A stretch of 64,000 nucleotides of DNA from Acanthosepion lycidas. Its lineage: Eukaryota; Mollusca; Cephalopoda; Sepiida; Sepiidae. Position numbers and translations under genes: made by a program. Below are positions 34,621 to 46,649 of this stretch, in pieces. The notes under the pieces were generated by a model. That model saw only the letters and a program-made list of their open reading frames with translations. It ran no database searches and was not told where the DNA came from. The first letter of the stretch is position 1. Every line of letters begins with the position of its first letter. Location: positions 18,729,327-18,793,326 of the forward strand of contig OZ010578.1 in the NCBI GenBank assembly GCA_963932145.1. The letters run 5' to 3'.

Positions 34621-36060
34621 CATTCTTAGTTGTACAGAGTATTGCTTTAAAAACTTTAAGCCGAATATTTCATGGCATATTTAAAAAAAAAATGGTGGTA
34701 AAAATAAGAATGAAATAAGATAACATCCGCTTCCGCTTCCGCTCTTCGAAGTTTTTTATGGGGAGAAAAAGAGTAAAAGGAACTAAATCTAAATTAGCAA
34801 AAGATTAATGAGAGGAAATGGAAGGGAGGAAAAAAAATGCCTGGTGAATTACTACCAACTAAGGATAGCAAGCCCCAGCAAACAATCACCCGGTTTACAG
34901 AGAGACGACTTGTGAGACTTTATATACACTGATTCTAGTACTTTTAGATGAAATGAAGAGTGTGACTTGGACAAAACAGTATACTTGTCAACATGGAATT
35001 CAGCCGAATACTTACTGTTCTTTAAATGGTTTTCACAAATTGAGGATGTGTAAGTTTTGGGATTAGTTCATTTGAATCCAATGTGTGATTTCTGATCTTG
35101 CTTTGGAAGTCTTGTTTTATCCACCCATGAAGTCGCAGGGTAGTTTTCCATATGTAGCTTACTCCACAAACACAATTATATTCATATGCAAAAGACTTTC
35201 CTTGAGTGGGGGAACATCCTTAAGGATAGATGAAAAGATCGGCCTGGTATTGAACTCAACACGTTAGTAAAATATACTCTTAATACCAATTATACTTACA
35301 CCTTCTTTTGCCCTGGTAAAACTTATTTCAACCTGTATAATATATTCAATTGTTTCTTAGAACGAACGAACAAATTACAAAAAAAAAAAAAAACTAGGAT
35401 ATTTATGTTCTCAAATCAATACAAATGTGAATTTCACTTAATCCAAATGGAAGTAAACAGATTTAGAGCTTTTGCCTATACAAAAACAACCAAAGTAGAG
35501 TCACTAGGGGAAATAATAACGTCATTAGACTAGAGTAGAGGGCCAGATTAACCTCAACCGTGTATATATAGTTCAAAATATTACTTGACATGTGGACATA
35601 GATAATGTTATTATATATAGCTTAACCTAAACCATTCTATGCAATTCATACTCTTTTTTTTACTGTTATTATCCACACTTGTTAACTAGAATATTATGCG
35701 ATGAATCTACTCAATAACCTGCTGTTAATGTCTGAACTGAAAATATTCAACAGTAATCAGTGTTTGATATTTCTAGGAGGGCTGTAGAATACACACAAGG
35801 ACGTCTCTACAGATACGTAACACTACACGATCAACAGTATAGCCTCCTGTCATCTTCTGATATAATAATATACAACTTAAATGAAGAAATATAGTGTTAT
35901 ATTCAAATATAATAGGTTTATTATACCTAGCCTGGAGATATAACTTGACTTAATTCATGTTTCTGACATAAAGCATAGGAGATTAGTATATTACTATTTA
36001 TAATCTAGAAACTCTGAGCATTTTTTACGTGAGGAAATATTTAGTAAAGTTTTCTCTCTA
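34621..36060. other. No recognisable gene
   Basis: AT-rich. GGCCTGGTATTGAACTCAAC at about 35240-35260 resembles the box B region of SINE S1 but is isolated. A short A-tract is at 35380-35393. Confidence 0.35.
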
Positions 36061-36064
36061 TATC

Positions 36065-36165
36065 TATTACTGTTGCATTGTCAGTTCGATCCTGGTTAGG
36101 ACCTCTTTAGTTTCTGACTTGTGGAACATCTAAGCTACCCATTGTAAATCACTATAAGTGTATTT
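36065..36165 (+). repeat. SINE S2 partial copy
   Basis: GTCAGTTCGATCCTGGTTAGG, then CTTGTGGAACATCTAAGCTA and AAATCACTATAAG, matches the second half of the S2 units at 16740-16955. The 5' half is missing. Confidence 0.45.
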
Positions 36166-37400
36166 GGGAGTATACTCTGGGTTGATGCAGTCTTGCGATA
36201 TTTTCTTTAAGCTTTGAGATAGCAAAGAGGTATTTCATTAGAAAAGTTGCTCGCTTTCAAATACTAAATCGGCATGAATTGTACTGTTCTTATCAATTAA
36301 CGTATCATTCTTTTAGCACACGACAGTTAATCTAGTGTGTGGCATTGCTTGAGACATTAGAGAGTTTCAATGCAGAAATCTCGAAGATCGATATTCCTTA
36401 GAAATATGATGGGTTGTGCCAACTTTTAGTTCTGTTTAACACTTTGGACACCTGACATCTCAAATGATTTGAGGAACTTGTCTTTTAAACAGTTTCCGAA
36501 ATGTCAGGATCTGTCTCAGAAGATTTGAATATTGTAAAATCCTAAGGAATCCGATTTACTATATTTAAGTTTGTTTTTTTTGTTTTTTTTTGCCATCATA
36601 GCATGCTTTAAAGAAATATTACTGAACACTCATCGACAGTATCAGTAATTTTGATTTCTGTTGTTAACCCTTTGAGACCTGATTAACTCTTTACCGGGTG
36701 GAGGTAAACATTTGCAACGAGTTTTGATATTGGGTGTTATATTTTGAAGATCTAATCAGAAAAACTGTAATACGATGTCATCGAACGTTATATCAACATG
36801 CCCGCGCCTTTTCTTTGTGTTTTGTACATGTGTTTCGGATAAAAAAGATCATTTTTGCTATGAAGCGTGCTCAGGCAGAAGGGTTAAAATCGTACAAGAA
36901 CGCAGGGCTCAAAGCGTTAAAATTAAAATGGCCGAACAGAAAACCGGCGGTAATATTTAGCAAGAAGAAAAGAAACGTTACGAGTTCTAAATTTATTTTA
37001 ATTTGATTAGAAATTTATGTAAAAATGCTGATAATGGTTAATTCCTGTAACATTCTCTGTCAAGTCATCTGACTTATCTATGTAAACCTACTGTTGCTTA
37101 AGATGCAATCACATGGACATCTCTATTCTATGAAATCATTTTTGAGTTTAATACAAATAAAAGTTTCATGAGTTTATTCTATCTTCAGTAATCTCGGAGA
37201 TCGAATACGACCTTACCTACCCAATAATTTGTAAGATCAAAGGTTTCAACAAATTATCTTGAGAGGAATTATTTAATTTGGCTTTATATGGTATGCCATG
37301 CACGCTGGTTATTGTTTTTCGTGTAAAGGATCTATAAATTCTTCATTATTAACTGAACATTAATGTACACAGTAACATATAGAGGATCCTTCAATAACAT
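36166..37400. other. No recognisable feature
   Basis: The 90-residue ORF 36734-37006 and its alternative frame have no recognisable domain. A T-rich tract is at 36570-36590. Confidence 0.4.
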
Positions 37401-37404
37401 AAAC

Positions 37405-37760
37405 GTGCGAACTAAGATTTCGCTGTATCACACCTTCTCAGTGTGGCTAGACGTCCGATTGCTTTAAGTCGGGATCGAAACCCGAATGATATGACATCAG
37501 TCAGATCGCATGTTGAACTGCAGGGAAGGAAGGGACTATTAACGTATTTTTTTTCTCTATACGAAATGCGCCAGCGGCTTATAGAACCCAATCCAATTTT
37601 ACTTGAAGAGTAATGCATAATAGCAGTAGGAGCCGTTGTTTTTAAAACAACCATTTTCGCTAGAGAGATTCACTGGATTTCCCGGAGCATATATAGTTAT
37701 GCACAGACAGACATTTCACTGTATCACAGCTCCTCATTGTGTCTAGACGTGCAGTATATA
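37405..37760 (-). repeat. Probable tRNA-related repeat with duplicated ~43-bp blocks
   Basis: TTCGCTGTATCACACCTTCT with CAGTGTGGCTAGACGT (37417-37453) recurs as TTCACTGTATCACAGCTCCT with CATTGTGTCTAGACGT (37711-37747), ~294 bp apart. On the minus strand, GGGTTTCGATCCCGACTTAA near 37470-37490 resembles a box B. SINE identity is inference. Confidence 0.4.
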
Positions 37761-37764
37761 TAGT

Positions 37765-37920
37765 AAAAACACATTTTTAAGGTATGCTTTATTTATGGGC
37801 AAAAATGTTCAATATCAGGGATAGAGCTCGTGTAAATATAAAAGGTGACATTGTTGTCAACACCGAGATACGATAGTCTCTGTCAGGAATGAGCACAATT
37901 GTCTGGCCATATTTGTTGTA
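37765..37920. repeat. Fold-back family P, copy 4 (left half only)
   Basis: TTCAATATCAGGGATAGAGC, GTGTAAATATAAAAGGTGAC, ATTGTTGTCAACACCGAGAT and GTCTGTC..-like text correspond to the left arm and flank of copy 1 (58285-58387). The right arm is not convincingly present. Confidence 0.55.
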
Positions 37921-37924
37921 TGTT

Positions 37925-38755
37925 GACCTGACAATTTGTATATGTTGGTGAATGGGACATCGTGGCTAGGAAGGCTAGATACTTCATCGTTTATTGCATT
38001 AATTCTAACGGTTTTTGGGTACACGGTAATGATTATTTTTCAAAGACTATATCGGAAAATAATTCTAGATTGGAATATGGTACTTTATAGCTATTGTATA
38101 GTACTGTTTGTTAACTTTCAACTTACGGATATATCACACACTTTCTTCATTGGTACATGCAGCAATTTATCTGGAGTAAGTCTTCAGCTTTGTATTGGAT
38201 GAAGTTTATTAAAACTAAAGGAATAGTTTTGAGGAGAGATGAGCGAAATATAAAGATCAAGTTTTCCACAAATTCAAGTTCTTTCAAATAAACCCCAATG
38301 TGCATACGTTATTATTTTTATTAATCATCAGCGTGTCTAAGTTAACTTAAAACGTTCATTGATACTTTCTAACAGAATACAACATCAACAACACAACCTT
38401 TCTGCGAATATCGTATGTCGGGAAAGTGCGCAAGGAATGTTTATATATATATTGAAAATTGTTAAATAATCAAAGTAATAGGGTATTCATTGAAATCGAT
38501 TTCATTAGCTTCATTAGGCCAGTAATTATGTCTGCTAAATCAGCTTTTTAATTATTACGCCATGTTAATTGCCAATGTGAGTATAATTATGAAGAGATTT
38601 GAGATAGAGACTGAAGGAAAAATTCTGTGTGATAAAATGATTAAAGTAACGATCGCGCAAATAAACAATGAAAGGGTTTCACTGTTATGTAGGACCACCT
38701 ACAGATTAATCAAATAAAATCTGCACGAAAACATGGCGCTATGTAGGTAGGAATA
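37925..38755. other. No recognisable feature
   Basis: An 88-residue ORF at 37936-38202 is hydrophobic but unlike any family I know and is not supported as a gene. Confidence 0.35.
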
Positions 38756-38757
38756 TA

Positions 38758-38839
38758 TTAGGTTGGTGCAAAAATAATGTCGTTTTCTCACATATGTTAC
38801 TATGTGAGAAAACGACATTATTTTTTTACACCAACCTAA
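38758..38839. mobile_element. Hairpin MITE E, 82 bp
   Basis: TTAGGTTGGTGCAAAAATAA, TGTCGTTTTCTCACATA, loop GTTAC, then TATGTGAGAAAACGACATTA and a terminal ACACCAACCTAA. TA on both sides. The centre (TTCTCACATATG) differs from the TTTTTGACGT centre of A, B, C and F, defining a subfamily shared with G. Confidence 0.9.
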
Positions 38840-39265
38840 TATCTATCACAGATACGTGTAAACCGACTAAGATAGACATATTTGATCGTTATCAATAAAG
38901 AGATATTATGATTGATGATAGATTCAAAGATTTAGTTTTATACATGATCATTGGTATAGGTAAGTGCTTATTTTTTTCAGATAAAAAGCAAATACATTAT
39001 TATTACTGAAATTCTGTCTGTTCTTTAAAGAAAAATATAAACTGTCTAATGCAGTTTTACCCTATTCTTGCCTGAAGTCCTTCAGGACTTCATCTGACTA
39101 AATTTGTTGGAAGGATTACATATGCGCACGACAGAGGGAGGCTGGAAGTTATGAATTTCTTTTTATCAGACGAATTCATTTAGAGTTCTTTTTACTTTGA
39201 TCCCATTTCTAAGTAGGTATTCTACACTGTGATATTAGAAGATCTAAGAGGAACAGTGAAATGTA

Positions 39266-39366
39266 TTAGGTTGGTGCAAAAATAATGACGTAATAATGTC
39301 GTTTTTTCACGTTAAAAATACGTCAAAACCCGACATTATTACGTCTTTATTTTTGCACCAACCTAA
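39266..39366. mobile_element. Hairpin MITE F, 101 bp
   Basis: TTAGGTTGGTGCAAAAATAA, TGACGTAATAATGTCG, then the inverted arm ending TTTGCACCAACCTAA. TA on both sides. A small mismatch lies near the centre (AAAACCCGACATT). Confidence 0.9.
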
Positions 39367-39689
39367 TAGTAAGAGACAGGATGGAAAATTTACTGGAGGT
39401 GACCTTGCGATTAAGGCAATGTTTAGGTATATACGCCATAGTGAATTATTTTTCACCTTTGACCAGGGTAGGATTTTCTTAAGTGAAAGTTGTGCTCAGT
39501 CTCGTTACAGTAAGCAGCTAATACATTTAATGTATTGTTTTCTTTGTTTTTTTTTTAAATGTCCCTTTTCTGTTCATATAATCATTTATTTATTTTCCTT
39601 GAGGTTTTTCCTGTGTATTTTTGTAAACTCCTACTTCAGGTTTTAGCTTATTTTTTTAGATTGGATAAATTGTTTAGGATAGTGTATTT

Positions 39690-40110
39690 TATGAAGTTAG
39701 TATTATGTGTCTGTTTGTATCTTGTTTAGTGTCAATATTAATATTTGCAATATTGTTTTTATCTGTTTTGCCGGTGTATATTTTGTATGATATTTTTTTA
39801 GCATTTTGATTGAAATAGCAAGGATGATGGAGGTTTTTCAATGTGATTTCTATGCATATTTCTTCTTTGCTTACGTTATGGGGTCTGCAGATTATTTGTG
39901 CTCTTATACAGAACCCTATAATTATGCCAGATTTGAATGTATTACAGTGGTAGCAATAACAATTTACCAGGTTACTTGGTAAATCGTCTGTAAACAATGA
40001 ACTGTTATTATTTCTACGAATCATGGTATCTTGGAAGGGTAAAGTGATTTTAGACTCAGATTCAAATGTAAAGTCTATTTTAGGTTTGGCAAAATTATGT
40101 TTTGTGGAAT
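39690..40110 (-). pseudogene. Penelope-like retroelement relic (region after the RT core)
   Basis: An open minus frame of 111 residues (40024-39689) contains CNTFKSGIIIGFCIRAQIIC, then RPHNVSKEEICIEITLKN and LHHPCYFNQNAKKISYKIY. This fits the segment between RT and endonuclease in Penelope-like proteins (KxG...RA..IC..., EE...I...L..N.YP..F). It follows FTFESESK upstream. The rest of the protein is absent. Confidence 0.5.
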
Positions 40111-40470
40111 GTTATTAAAAGAGAATCATTTAAGTATCTGAAATAAAAAGAATTTTGTGCTAAAATATTTAGTAAAGAATGATATTCCAGAAAGTCAAAA
40201 ACATTTCTGGACAAAAAGTTATCAGAAATTCCCAGCATATTTTACACAAAATACTTTTTCTTGTAATTTTTATCATTTGGCTTTCTTCATAACATAAATA
40301 AAAAATATTTATGAGCGTTCATAAATGTAAAAGTCCTTTTTTTAAAAAAAAAAACAGCAATAATTTTCTTCGTGTATAGGAAGATTTGTTACAAAACGCG
40401 TGGGCTAAGATAAGTTTTAATTTTATATTTGATCACATTGTCCATTTACAAATAAAATTCATCCAAAATT
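40111..40470. other. No recognisable feature
   Basis: AT-rich, with a short A-tract at 40345-40356. Confidence 0.35.
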
Positions 40471-40471
40471 T

Positions 40472-40485
40472 TACACACACACACA

Positions 40486-40556
<71 letters not shown>
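40472..40556 (+). repeat. (CA)n(TA)n compound microsatellite
   Basis: CACACACACACG then ~33 TA units ending at the start of fold-back P copy 2. Confidence 0.95.
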
Positions 40557-40561
<5 letters not shown>

Positions 40562-40769
40562 GAACATAGAAACATAGAAGGCAGCACTTAAAGGCGACAG
40601 TCTGTCTGATGCTAAATACAATTGTCTGGCTACGGTGACATGACGATTGTATCTGGAGACTGTCGCCTTTAAGTATTGACTTCTTTGTTCACTTTTATAT
40701 TTACACACCCTCTATCGCTGATATTGAATACTTTGTCGCATAAATCTATCAAATCTAAAACTATATTTC

Positions 40770-40770
<1 letters not shown>
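40557..40770. repeat. Long-armed fold-back family P, copy 2
   Basis: Left arm AAAGTGAACATAGAAACATAG (split as AAAGTGAACATAG), GCACTTAAAGGCGACAGTC and AATACAATTGTC pairs with right arm GACGATTGTAT, GACTGTCGCCTTTAAGT and TTTGTTCACTTT. The right flank, CCCTCTATCGCTGATATTGA, then ATAAATCTAT and TATATTTCTTCATATAT, is shared with copies 1, 3, 5 and 6 and leads into (AT)n. Confidence 0.8.
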
Positions 40771-40813
<43 letters not shown>

Positions 40814-40822
40814 TACACACAC

Positions 40823-40854
<32 letters not shown>

Positions 40855-40907
40855 TCATATATATATATATATTCATATATATATATATATTCTTTACCCT
40901 AGTTTGC

Positions 40908-40955
<48 letters not shown>
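40771..40955 (+). repeat. (AT)n-rich microsatellite with ATATTC interruptions
   Basis: Several AT blocks separated by CATATATACACACAC, TATTCATATA and CTTTACCCTAGTTTGCG. Confidence 0.95.
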
Positions 40956-40958
<3 letters not shown>

Positions 40959-41190
40959 ATCATATTACATTCAGGCATAAGTAAAACTATTACCTAAATG
41001 CATTCAAGTAGCGATGCATGCCTTCGTATCTCATCAGGCGGTGTAAGCATCTATACATGAACGCATTTATATAGCGGTTTTCGATATGTTAGAATGTAAT
41101 ATACTATAAATAACATTTCTCTACAATTGTATTGAGCACTGTTTTTACATTAATGTTCTGAATGTTCAAATTTATATTCGATCCTTTCTA

Positions 41191-41197
<7 letters not shown>

Positions 41198-41258
<61 letters not shown>
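41198..41258 (+). repeat. (AT)n array
   Basis: About 30 AT units between unique flanks. Confidence 0.95.
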
Positions 41259-41259
<1 letters not shown>

Positions 41260-42130
41260 CACCGTATAAATATTATCCCTCAGCGATAGCACGATTCGGA
41301 GTTTCGTGCAAAAGATTTTGATACTTTTAGATGAGCACTGTTATTGGTGTAATACAGTAATTATAATTTTTAACCTAACCACCACCGGAATATTGTATCA
41401 ATTAACTTGGTCTACGCCACAACCCCCCCGCCCCCCCCCCAAAAAATCATGGTTCCTTATAAGCTGACTTTTTTTATGCAAGATGACAAGAATGAGTTGG
41501 CAACTCTTTTTTTTCTTTAAACACGATATCGATTATGACAACATAAAAGGTGCCGAACTTTACGGATTTAAGGCCTCAAAGCGCCACTACGTGACAATCT
41601 ATTATTGGACTTAAAAAAAAATCTATTCTAGATAATAGACAAAAATAAATACTCTAATATTACCAAAGATCTACAGCAAAAGAAATGCTAAAGTACTTTC
41701 TTATGATAAAACAACAAATCCAACTAAATAATGATCAAAACACATAAGACGGTTAATTATTACAAAGTCGATGCGGATGTGTACCTCAAAGTCTGTAACG
41801 AGGAATCTAAGAAGATTTACACAAAGACACCCAATATGTTGCAGTTTTTTGTATATATTATGTACTAGTGAGCCAGTCCAGATGACTTGACTCACTTTAT
41901 AGTCCATCAATAGAAGGTTAACAAATCAGAAGACGTAGAACATTCAATCCGTCGTGTATAAAGGCGGCCATTTTTGTTTACTCTACCCGAATGTCCAGTC
42001 CAGCTTGTCAGGCGAAGAGAAACAGAACGACGTACTACTCTCTGCTACTTTTACCAAAATATCCACTGCAAACCTGAACAACGCTTTTCTACTGTCTTCG
42101 AAATATTCACTGCCTACCTCTGGATCCTAT
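41260..42130. other. Unclassified; contains a C-tract
   Basis: A run of 18 nt (41423-41440) is all C apart from one G, followed by AAAAAA. TATAAAGGCGGCCATTTT at 41957-41974 is TATA-like and lies shortly before the retroelement relic at 42140. Confidence 0.35.
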
Positions 42131-42139
42131 ACTCGAAGA

Positions 42140-43215
42140 CGATCGTCATCATGAACAACACAATAACTGAAAATTGCACCAATACTGAAGCCAAGAGTAT
42201 AGCCACTGAACTAAAAATTTATGATAGGATCCACAAATTCCACAAACAAGAAGTATTCATCAGTTAAATAACACAAGTCAAATTTCCTAAACAACCCAAA
42301 ATACCGAAATTTCCAAAACAAACCTCAAAATCCAACTAAAATAATTACTGCAAAATCAGCAAAAACATCCTTGAAAGAACCTGCAAATGCACTAGGAATT
42401 AACTAGTAGCATAAAACAGCAGAAGCCATAGAATGATTTCCTAATATAAAAAAGAAGAATAGGTGTTTATTCATACACTTCGATATTTGTGACTTTTACG
42501 CGTCTATAACCGGGAATTTGCTTATGTCTGCTGCAAAACTTTCAAAAATTACTGTCCTACTAGCGATTGCGAGATCAATATTGTAAAGCAAGCTCAAAGA
42601 CCTATACTATTTCATAATGTTTATTTGTGGATCAAAAGAAGTAACCAGAATTTAGTAGTGTTATGTGAGAATACGATACAGCAAAGGCATACCAACCTGT
42701 TGGAATACTATTGTCACGATGGCTTATATTTATTTTCGATCTCAGTTACGACGGACGTAACAGAGATGATGGTGCTATTCTCCTCCGTAAACCAGTCTCG
42801 CGAAATATAGACCTTTTGGGAAAGTGAATGAAATTTCTTTTTAAAGATCACGAACTAAACATTAGAATCAGTGCTAAAGGAATCAGCTGTCTCGATGTAA
42901 ACGTAATTTTGAACCATAGATACGTCAGTAAGGAATGAAATCATCACAAAATTCAACATAATTTACATAAATCAGTTCAATTTAGATTAACCACCAACTC
43001 CATCAATAATGAAATATCTGATAAGTCTAAAATTAAATATATAAAGTCTTTAGAATTAAGAAAATCATAATGTAAATTTAGCGTGTTTAGAAATAAACAA
43101 AAACGGTTAAAATAAATAAAAAATAACAAAAACCCTGTAAACGTAACAGTATATGTTTTTATCCGCCTTTTAACCGTAATGTCCAAGCTAATATCAGAAG
43201 AATTTCCGTAGATTA
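42140..43215 (+). pseudogene. Reverse transcriptase relic of a FDIxDFYPSI-type retroelement
   Basis: Plus-strand, several frames: FPKQPK..PKFPKQ and ..KISKNILER (pre-A region), then FDICDFYASIT at 42479-42511 (RT motif A, first Asp retained), a middle part SAAKLSKITVLLAIARSIL, EYYCHDGLYLF at 42703-42735 (motif C, where YxDDG reads YCHDG), then FKDHELNIRISAKGISCLDV, NVILNHRYVS and SINNEISDKS. The order matches retroelement proteins reading FxQFDIVEFYPSI..., YRDDGL..., FKxxGLxI...LDVTF.LN. The clade is unsure; a GIY-YIG-bearing family is possible. Confidence 0.7.
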
Positions 43216-43990
43216 TTTCATATACACTTTGACCTTTCACCAACATGACAAAATAAATAGATAATGTTAAGATCAGCTATAGCTGTATTAATGATATAGC
43301 GATATCCATATCTCATTATAACAACATTATATTAAATATATTTCAAGGAAGGACAACATAAATTCTACTTAAAAATAAAATACACTGCCGATAAAATGTG
43401 ATCTATCCCTTAAACGGTTAATATATTACCGATAATATTGTATACCGAGCGAACATACATTCCGGTAATGATAAAAAAAATTATTTTCGCTCCATTGAAA
43501 ATTCGTGGAAATTAAATTTGTACTATATTCGAATGAACTTAGGTAATACCAAAACAGCACTGCTCTCTTCAAATATTTCTGGCAATTAAAGAATGATGGC
43601 ATCTTACAATTAATCACCTGGCAAATTATATCTAGACCTAAATTTATAACGGAAAAGGAAATAAATATGACTTATGTCATGTTGAAAAATCGGTTTCTGA
43701 AAACACTTAAATGACCATAGCTTATTATACAAGAGAAATGAATTAAATGTTACATGTAGGCATAAAAATAAATATCAGCTTAAATATTTAATATAAATTA
43801 GTTTATTTCTTAATATAAAATACTATATATTTTGAATATAAATTTATGTTTCTTTTGTTGAATAAGAACACGTAATCTACCTTTAATTAAAAAATTACAA
43901 TGATTATTCACCGCTCAAAATATTTTTTTTTAAATTTTTTAATTGTCTGCGATTTTTCGTGTATACATATATAAATAATGGTTATTTTAA
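43216..43990. other. No recognisable feature
   Basis: Very AT-rich (especially 43640-43980) with short chance ORFs. Confidence 0.4.
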
Positions 43991-43995
43991 TTTCT

Positions 43996-44011
43996 AAATT
44001 TCTAAAATTAA

Positions 44012-44090
<79 letters not shown>

Positions 44091-44114
44091 TATATATTTT
44101 AATTTTAGAAATTT
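43996..44114. repeat. Microsatellite bracketed by a perfect 17-bp inverted repeat
   Basis: AAATTTCTAAAATTAAA at 43996-44012 is the exact reverse complement of TTTAATTTTAGAAATTT at 44098-44114. Between them lie (CA)n and (TA)n with TATAAATA and TACACATA interruptions. Confidence 0.85.
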
Positions 44115-44560
44115 GGCAATATGTTCAATGAAAATTTCCTATGATTGTAATAATTTCAAATAGTATGGCATTGTTCACAAAGCTAACAATCAAGCAAAAG
44201 TAGGAATGAAGCGTCAGACCTTGTTTCAACTGCAAATGCAAATCCATCAACGCGGCACTCTTTATTCGGACGTTTACTGTAAAGCTTGTGTTAATAATAT
44301 GTTCTTCGGAAATTTTCCCCTTTCAATACTTCAATAACTCTTCTCAAAAAATCTTTGGATCAACGGGTCTTTAGAATGGCAATTTATTATGGAATCATAT
44401 GAAGAAACTACTGACTATAAATGGAAAAAATCGATTTTAGACAATTTAGTTGAACTAATCTAAACCATACTTTCACGTAATACAATTTGTGTGTCATATG
44501 TAATTTAGATAGCAAAATTGAAAAGCATCGGAAGAAAAACCGTGCAGTTATGGTCAAAAA
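44115..44560. other. No recognisable feature
   Basis: Unclassified AT-rich sequence. Confidence 0.35.
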
Positions 44561-44564
44561 ACGG

Positions 44565-45060
44565 TGTTTTTGAACAGTTTTTCGATGGCTTCTCTTATAC
44601 GCGGGGTAGCGAGCTGGACTAAAACCCCTCTATCTAATTTCTTGCATGATAGCACACATTTTACAACATGTTTAAAGAAAATTGGATACAAAAAAGGAAG
44701 TTATTCAAGATTTTATTTTCAATTGTACAAAAAAAAAACAATGGCAGGAAAACTATCAAGCACTCTACATAAACCTCGTAACAAGAGTTATGTCTTGCAT
44801 TAAGTGCAAAGAACATCAGCTCATCCAGCAAACAATTTGTTCGCGTGTAACTTTTTTTTTTTTTTTTCAAAAAATTTGTAATAACCTCGAATTTTATCGA
44901 TTTTTTTGCCAAACCCGGTTTGGGAATTGGAGAGGGAAAAGTGGGTTTTGACATACCTTTGTAAATTTACATCTGTGTACAATTTCATCAAAACTGCTCA
45001 AGAAATGTGGACGTTCAAAAATAGCATATACAAACACATACATACAACTCCTGCTTTACA
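44565..45060 (+). other. Possible 3' end of an unclassified mobile element leading into (CA)n
   Basis: Text such as GTGTACAATTTCATCAAAAC, TGCTCAAGAAATGTGGACG and then CATACAAACACATACATACA before a long CACACA run. Many animal transposon ends carry a similar segment before a CA repeat. Small ORFs overlap (44564-44803 plus, 44661-44954 minus), but I recognise no domain. Confidence 0.25.
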
Positions 45061-45109
45061 CACACACACACACACACACACGGGCGCGCGCACACACAGA
45101 CACACACAA

Positions 45110-45160
<51 letters not shown>

Positions 45161-45190
45161 TAGATAGATAGATAGACAGACAGATATAGA
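45056..45190 (+). repeat. (CA)n(TA)n(GATA)n compound microsatellite
   Basis: CA run with GCGCGCGC interruption, then ~20 TA units, then GATAGATAGATAGACAGACAGATA.. shortened by substitutions. A further GATA run is at 45255-45285. Confidence 0.95.
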
Positions 45191-45254
45191 TATACATACA
45201 TGGATGCACCTGTAATCGCATAAATATTTGCAAATTTCGTATGTAGGATTATAT

Positions 45255-45285
<31 letters not shown>

Positions 45286-45409
45286 CGGGAGAAAGAAAGA
45301 AAGAAACAGTTTAACAGGGAACGATATGAGCCCTAAATATTTATTTATCAATAAAAATATATTATGATTGATGAGTAGATGAAAACAGATGCAAAAATGG
45401 TACATTCTG

Positions 45410-45411
<2 letters not shown>

Positions 45412-45475
<64 letters not shown>
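45412..45475 (+). repeat. (AT)n array
   Basis: About 30 AT units. Confidence 0.95.
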
Positions 45476-45477
<2 letters not shown>

Positions 45478-46055
45478 TGGATAATGTGAGTGTGCAAACA
45501 TGACTTTTGAAACAAAAAGTTGGAAACACGCATACCTGTATATGTGGGCGAAGTGTGCACTTGTATGTGTGCTTCTGCATTTCCCGCAAACATGCTATCC
45601 TATTTCATTCTTATAATCATCAAGTATATTGAGGCATGAAAAGCGTTTGATATCATTGCTGCATAACTCCCCCCACCCTACCCCATCTCTCGAACCGTCG
45701 TCATATTTACACAAAATTATTTTCAATGCTTCTTTTTCAACTTCGCTTTTGTCTTTCTTACTCCATAAATGAAAAAAAAAATTATCTTTTTAAATGTCGA
45801 GTTCTACAGTGATAGAAAGCATTCTGCGCAATCGGGGGAGGGGTTTAGATATTGGCTTGAGCATTCTACTACCTGCCGATGTTCCTTTCTTTAATTTTGA
45901 TCTGGTTATATCGAATATATTCTTGACAAATATATCATTTGATAACATATATTTCGTTTATATTTTACACATTATGAAATGAGTATATTTCCAAAAGGGA
46001 ATAAATGTAAAATATCATTACATACATGATTCAATAGATAGTAATTTGCGAAATT
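45476..46055. other. No recognisable feature
   Basis: Unclassified. Short C-rich patch CCCCCCACCCTACCCC near 45670-45685. Confidence 0.35.
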
Positions 46056-46059
46056 AGAA

Positions 46060-46060
46060 G

Positions 46061-46114
<54 letters not shown>

Positions 46115-46220
46115 TAAGAGCGGCATAGATAGATAAATATGAACAGTCTGACCGAGATAGATAGATAGATAGATAGATAAGAACAGAGCGGCATTGATAA
46201 ATATAAAGAACCTGATCGAT

Positions 46221-46255
<35 letters not shown>

Positions 46256-46394
46256 AGCAGATAGACAGAGAGAGACAGAGAAAGAGAGAGAGAGGCAGAT
46301 AGACAGTGCGAGACAGAGAGAGAGAGAGAGCGATAAATAGATAGAGAGATAAGAACAGAGCGGCATAGATAGATAAATATGAACAGTCTGACCG

Positions 46395-46436
<42 letters not shown>

Positions 46437-46474
46437 GAACAGAGCAGCATAGATAAATATGAACAGCCCGTCCG

Positions 46475-46526
<52 letters not shown>

Positions 46527-46640
46527 CTGAATAGACATAGATAGATAGATAGATAGATTGACAGAAATAGATATATGCAAAGACTGTTTAGATAGATAGA
46601 TAGATCTGAATAGATATAAATAGATTCAGATAGATAGATG
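46060..46640 (+). repeat. GATA higher-order tandem array
   Basis: GATA and GAGA runs carry a recurring longer unit, AACAGAGCGGCATAGATAG, then ATAAATATGAACAGTCTG, then ACCGAGATAG and (GATA)n. Versions start near 46117, 46185, 46350 and 46436 with substitutions (GCGGCATTG, GCAGCATAG, CAGCCCGTCC). A (GA)n-rich block at 46225-46330 interrupts it. Confidence 0.85.
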
Positions 46641-46649
46641 TTATCTACA

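Noticed and set aside
36734..37006. 90-residue ORF with basic C-terminus
   Set aside because: A short nuclear-protein-like ending could be chance. No motif, and an overlapping frame of similar length is equally plausible.
41423..41440. Telomere- or i-motif-like C-tract as a functional element
   Set aside because: Isolated mononucleotide run without periodic TTAGGG or similar units. Likely simple slippage.
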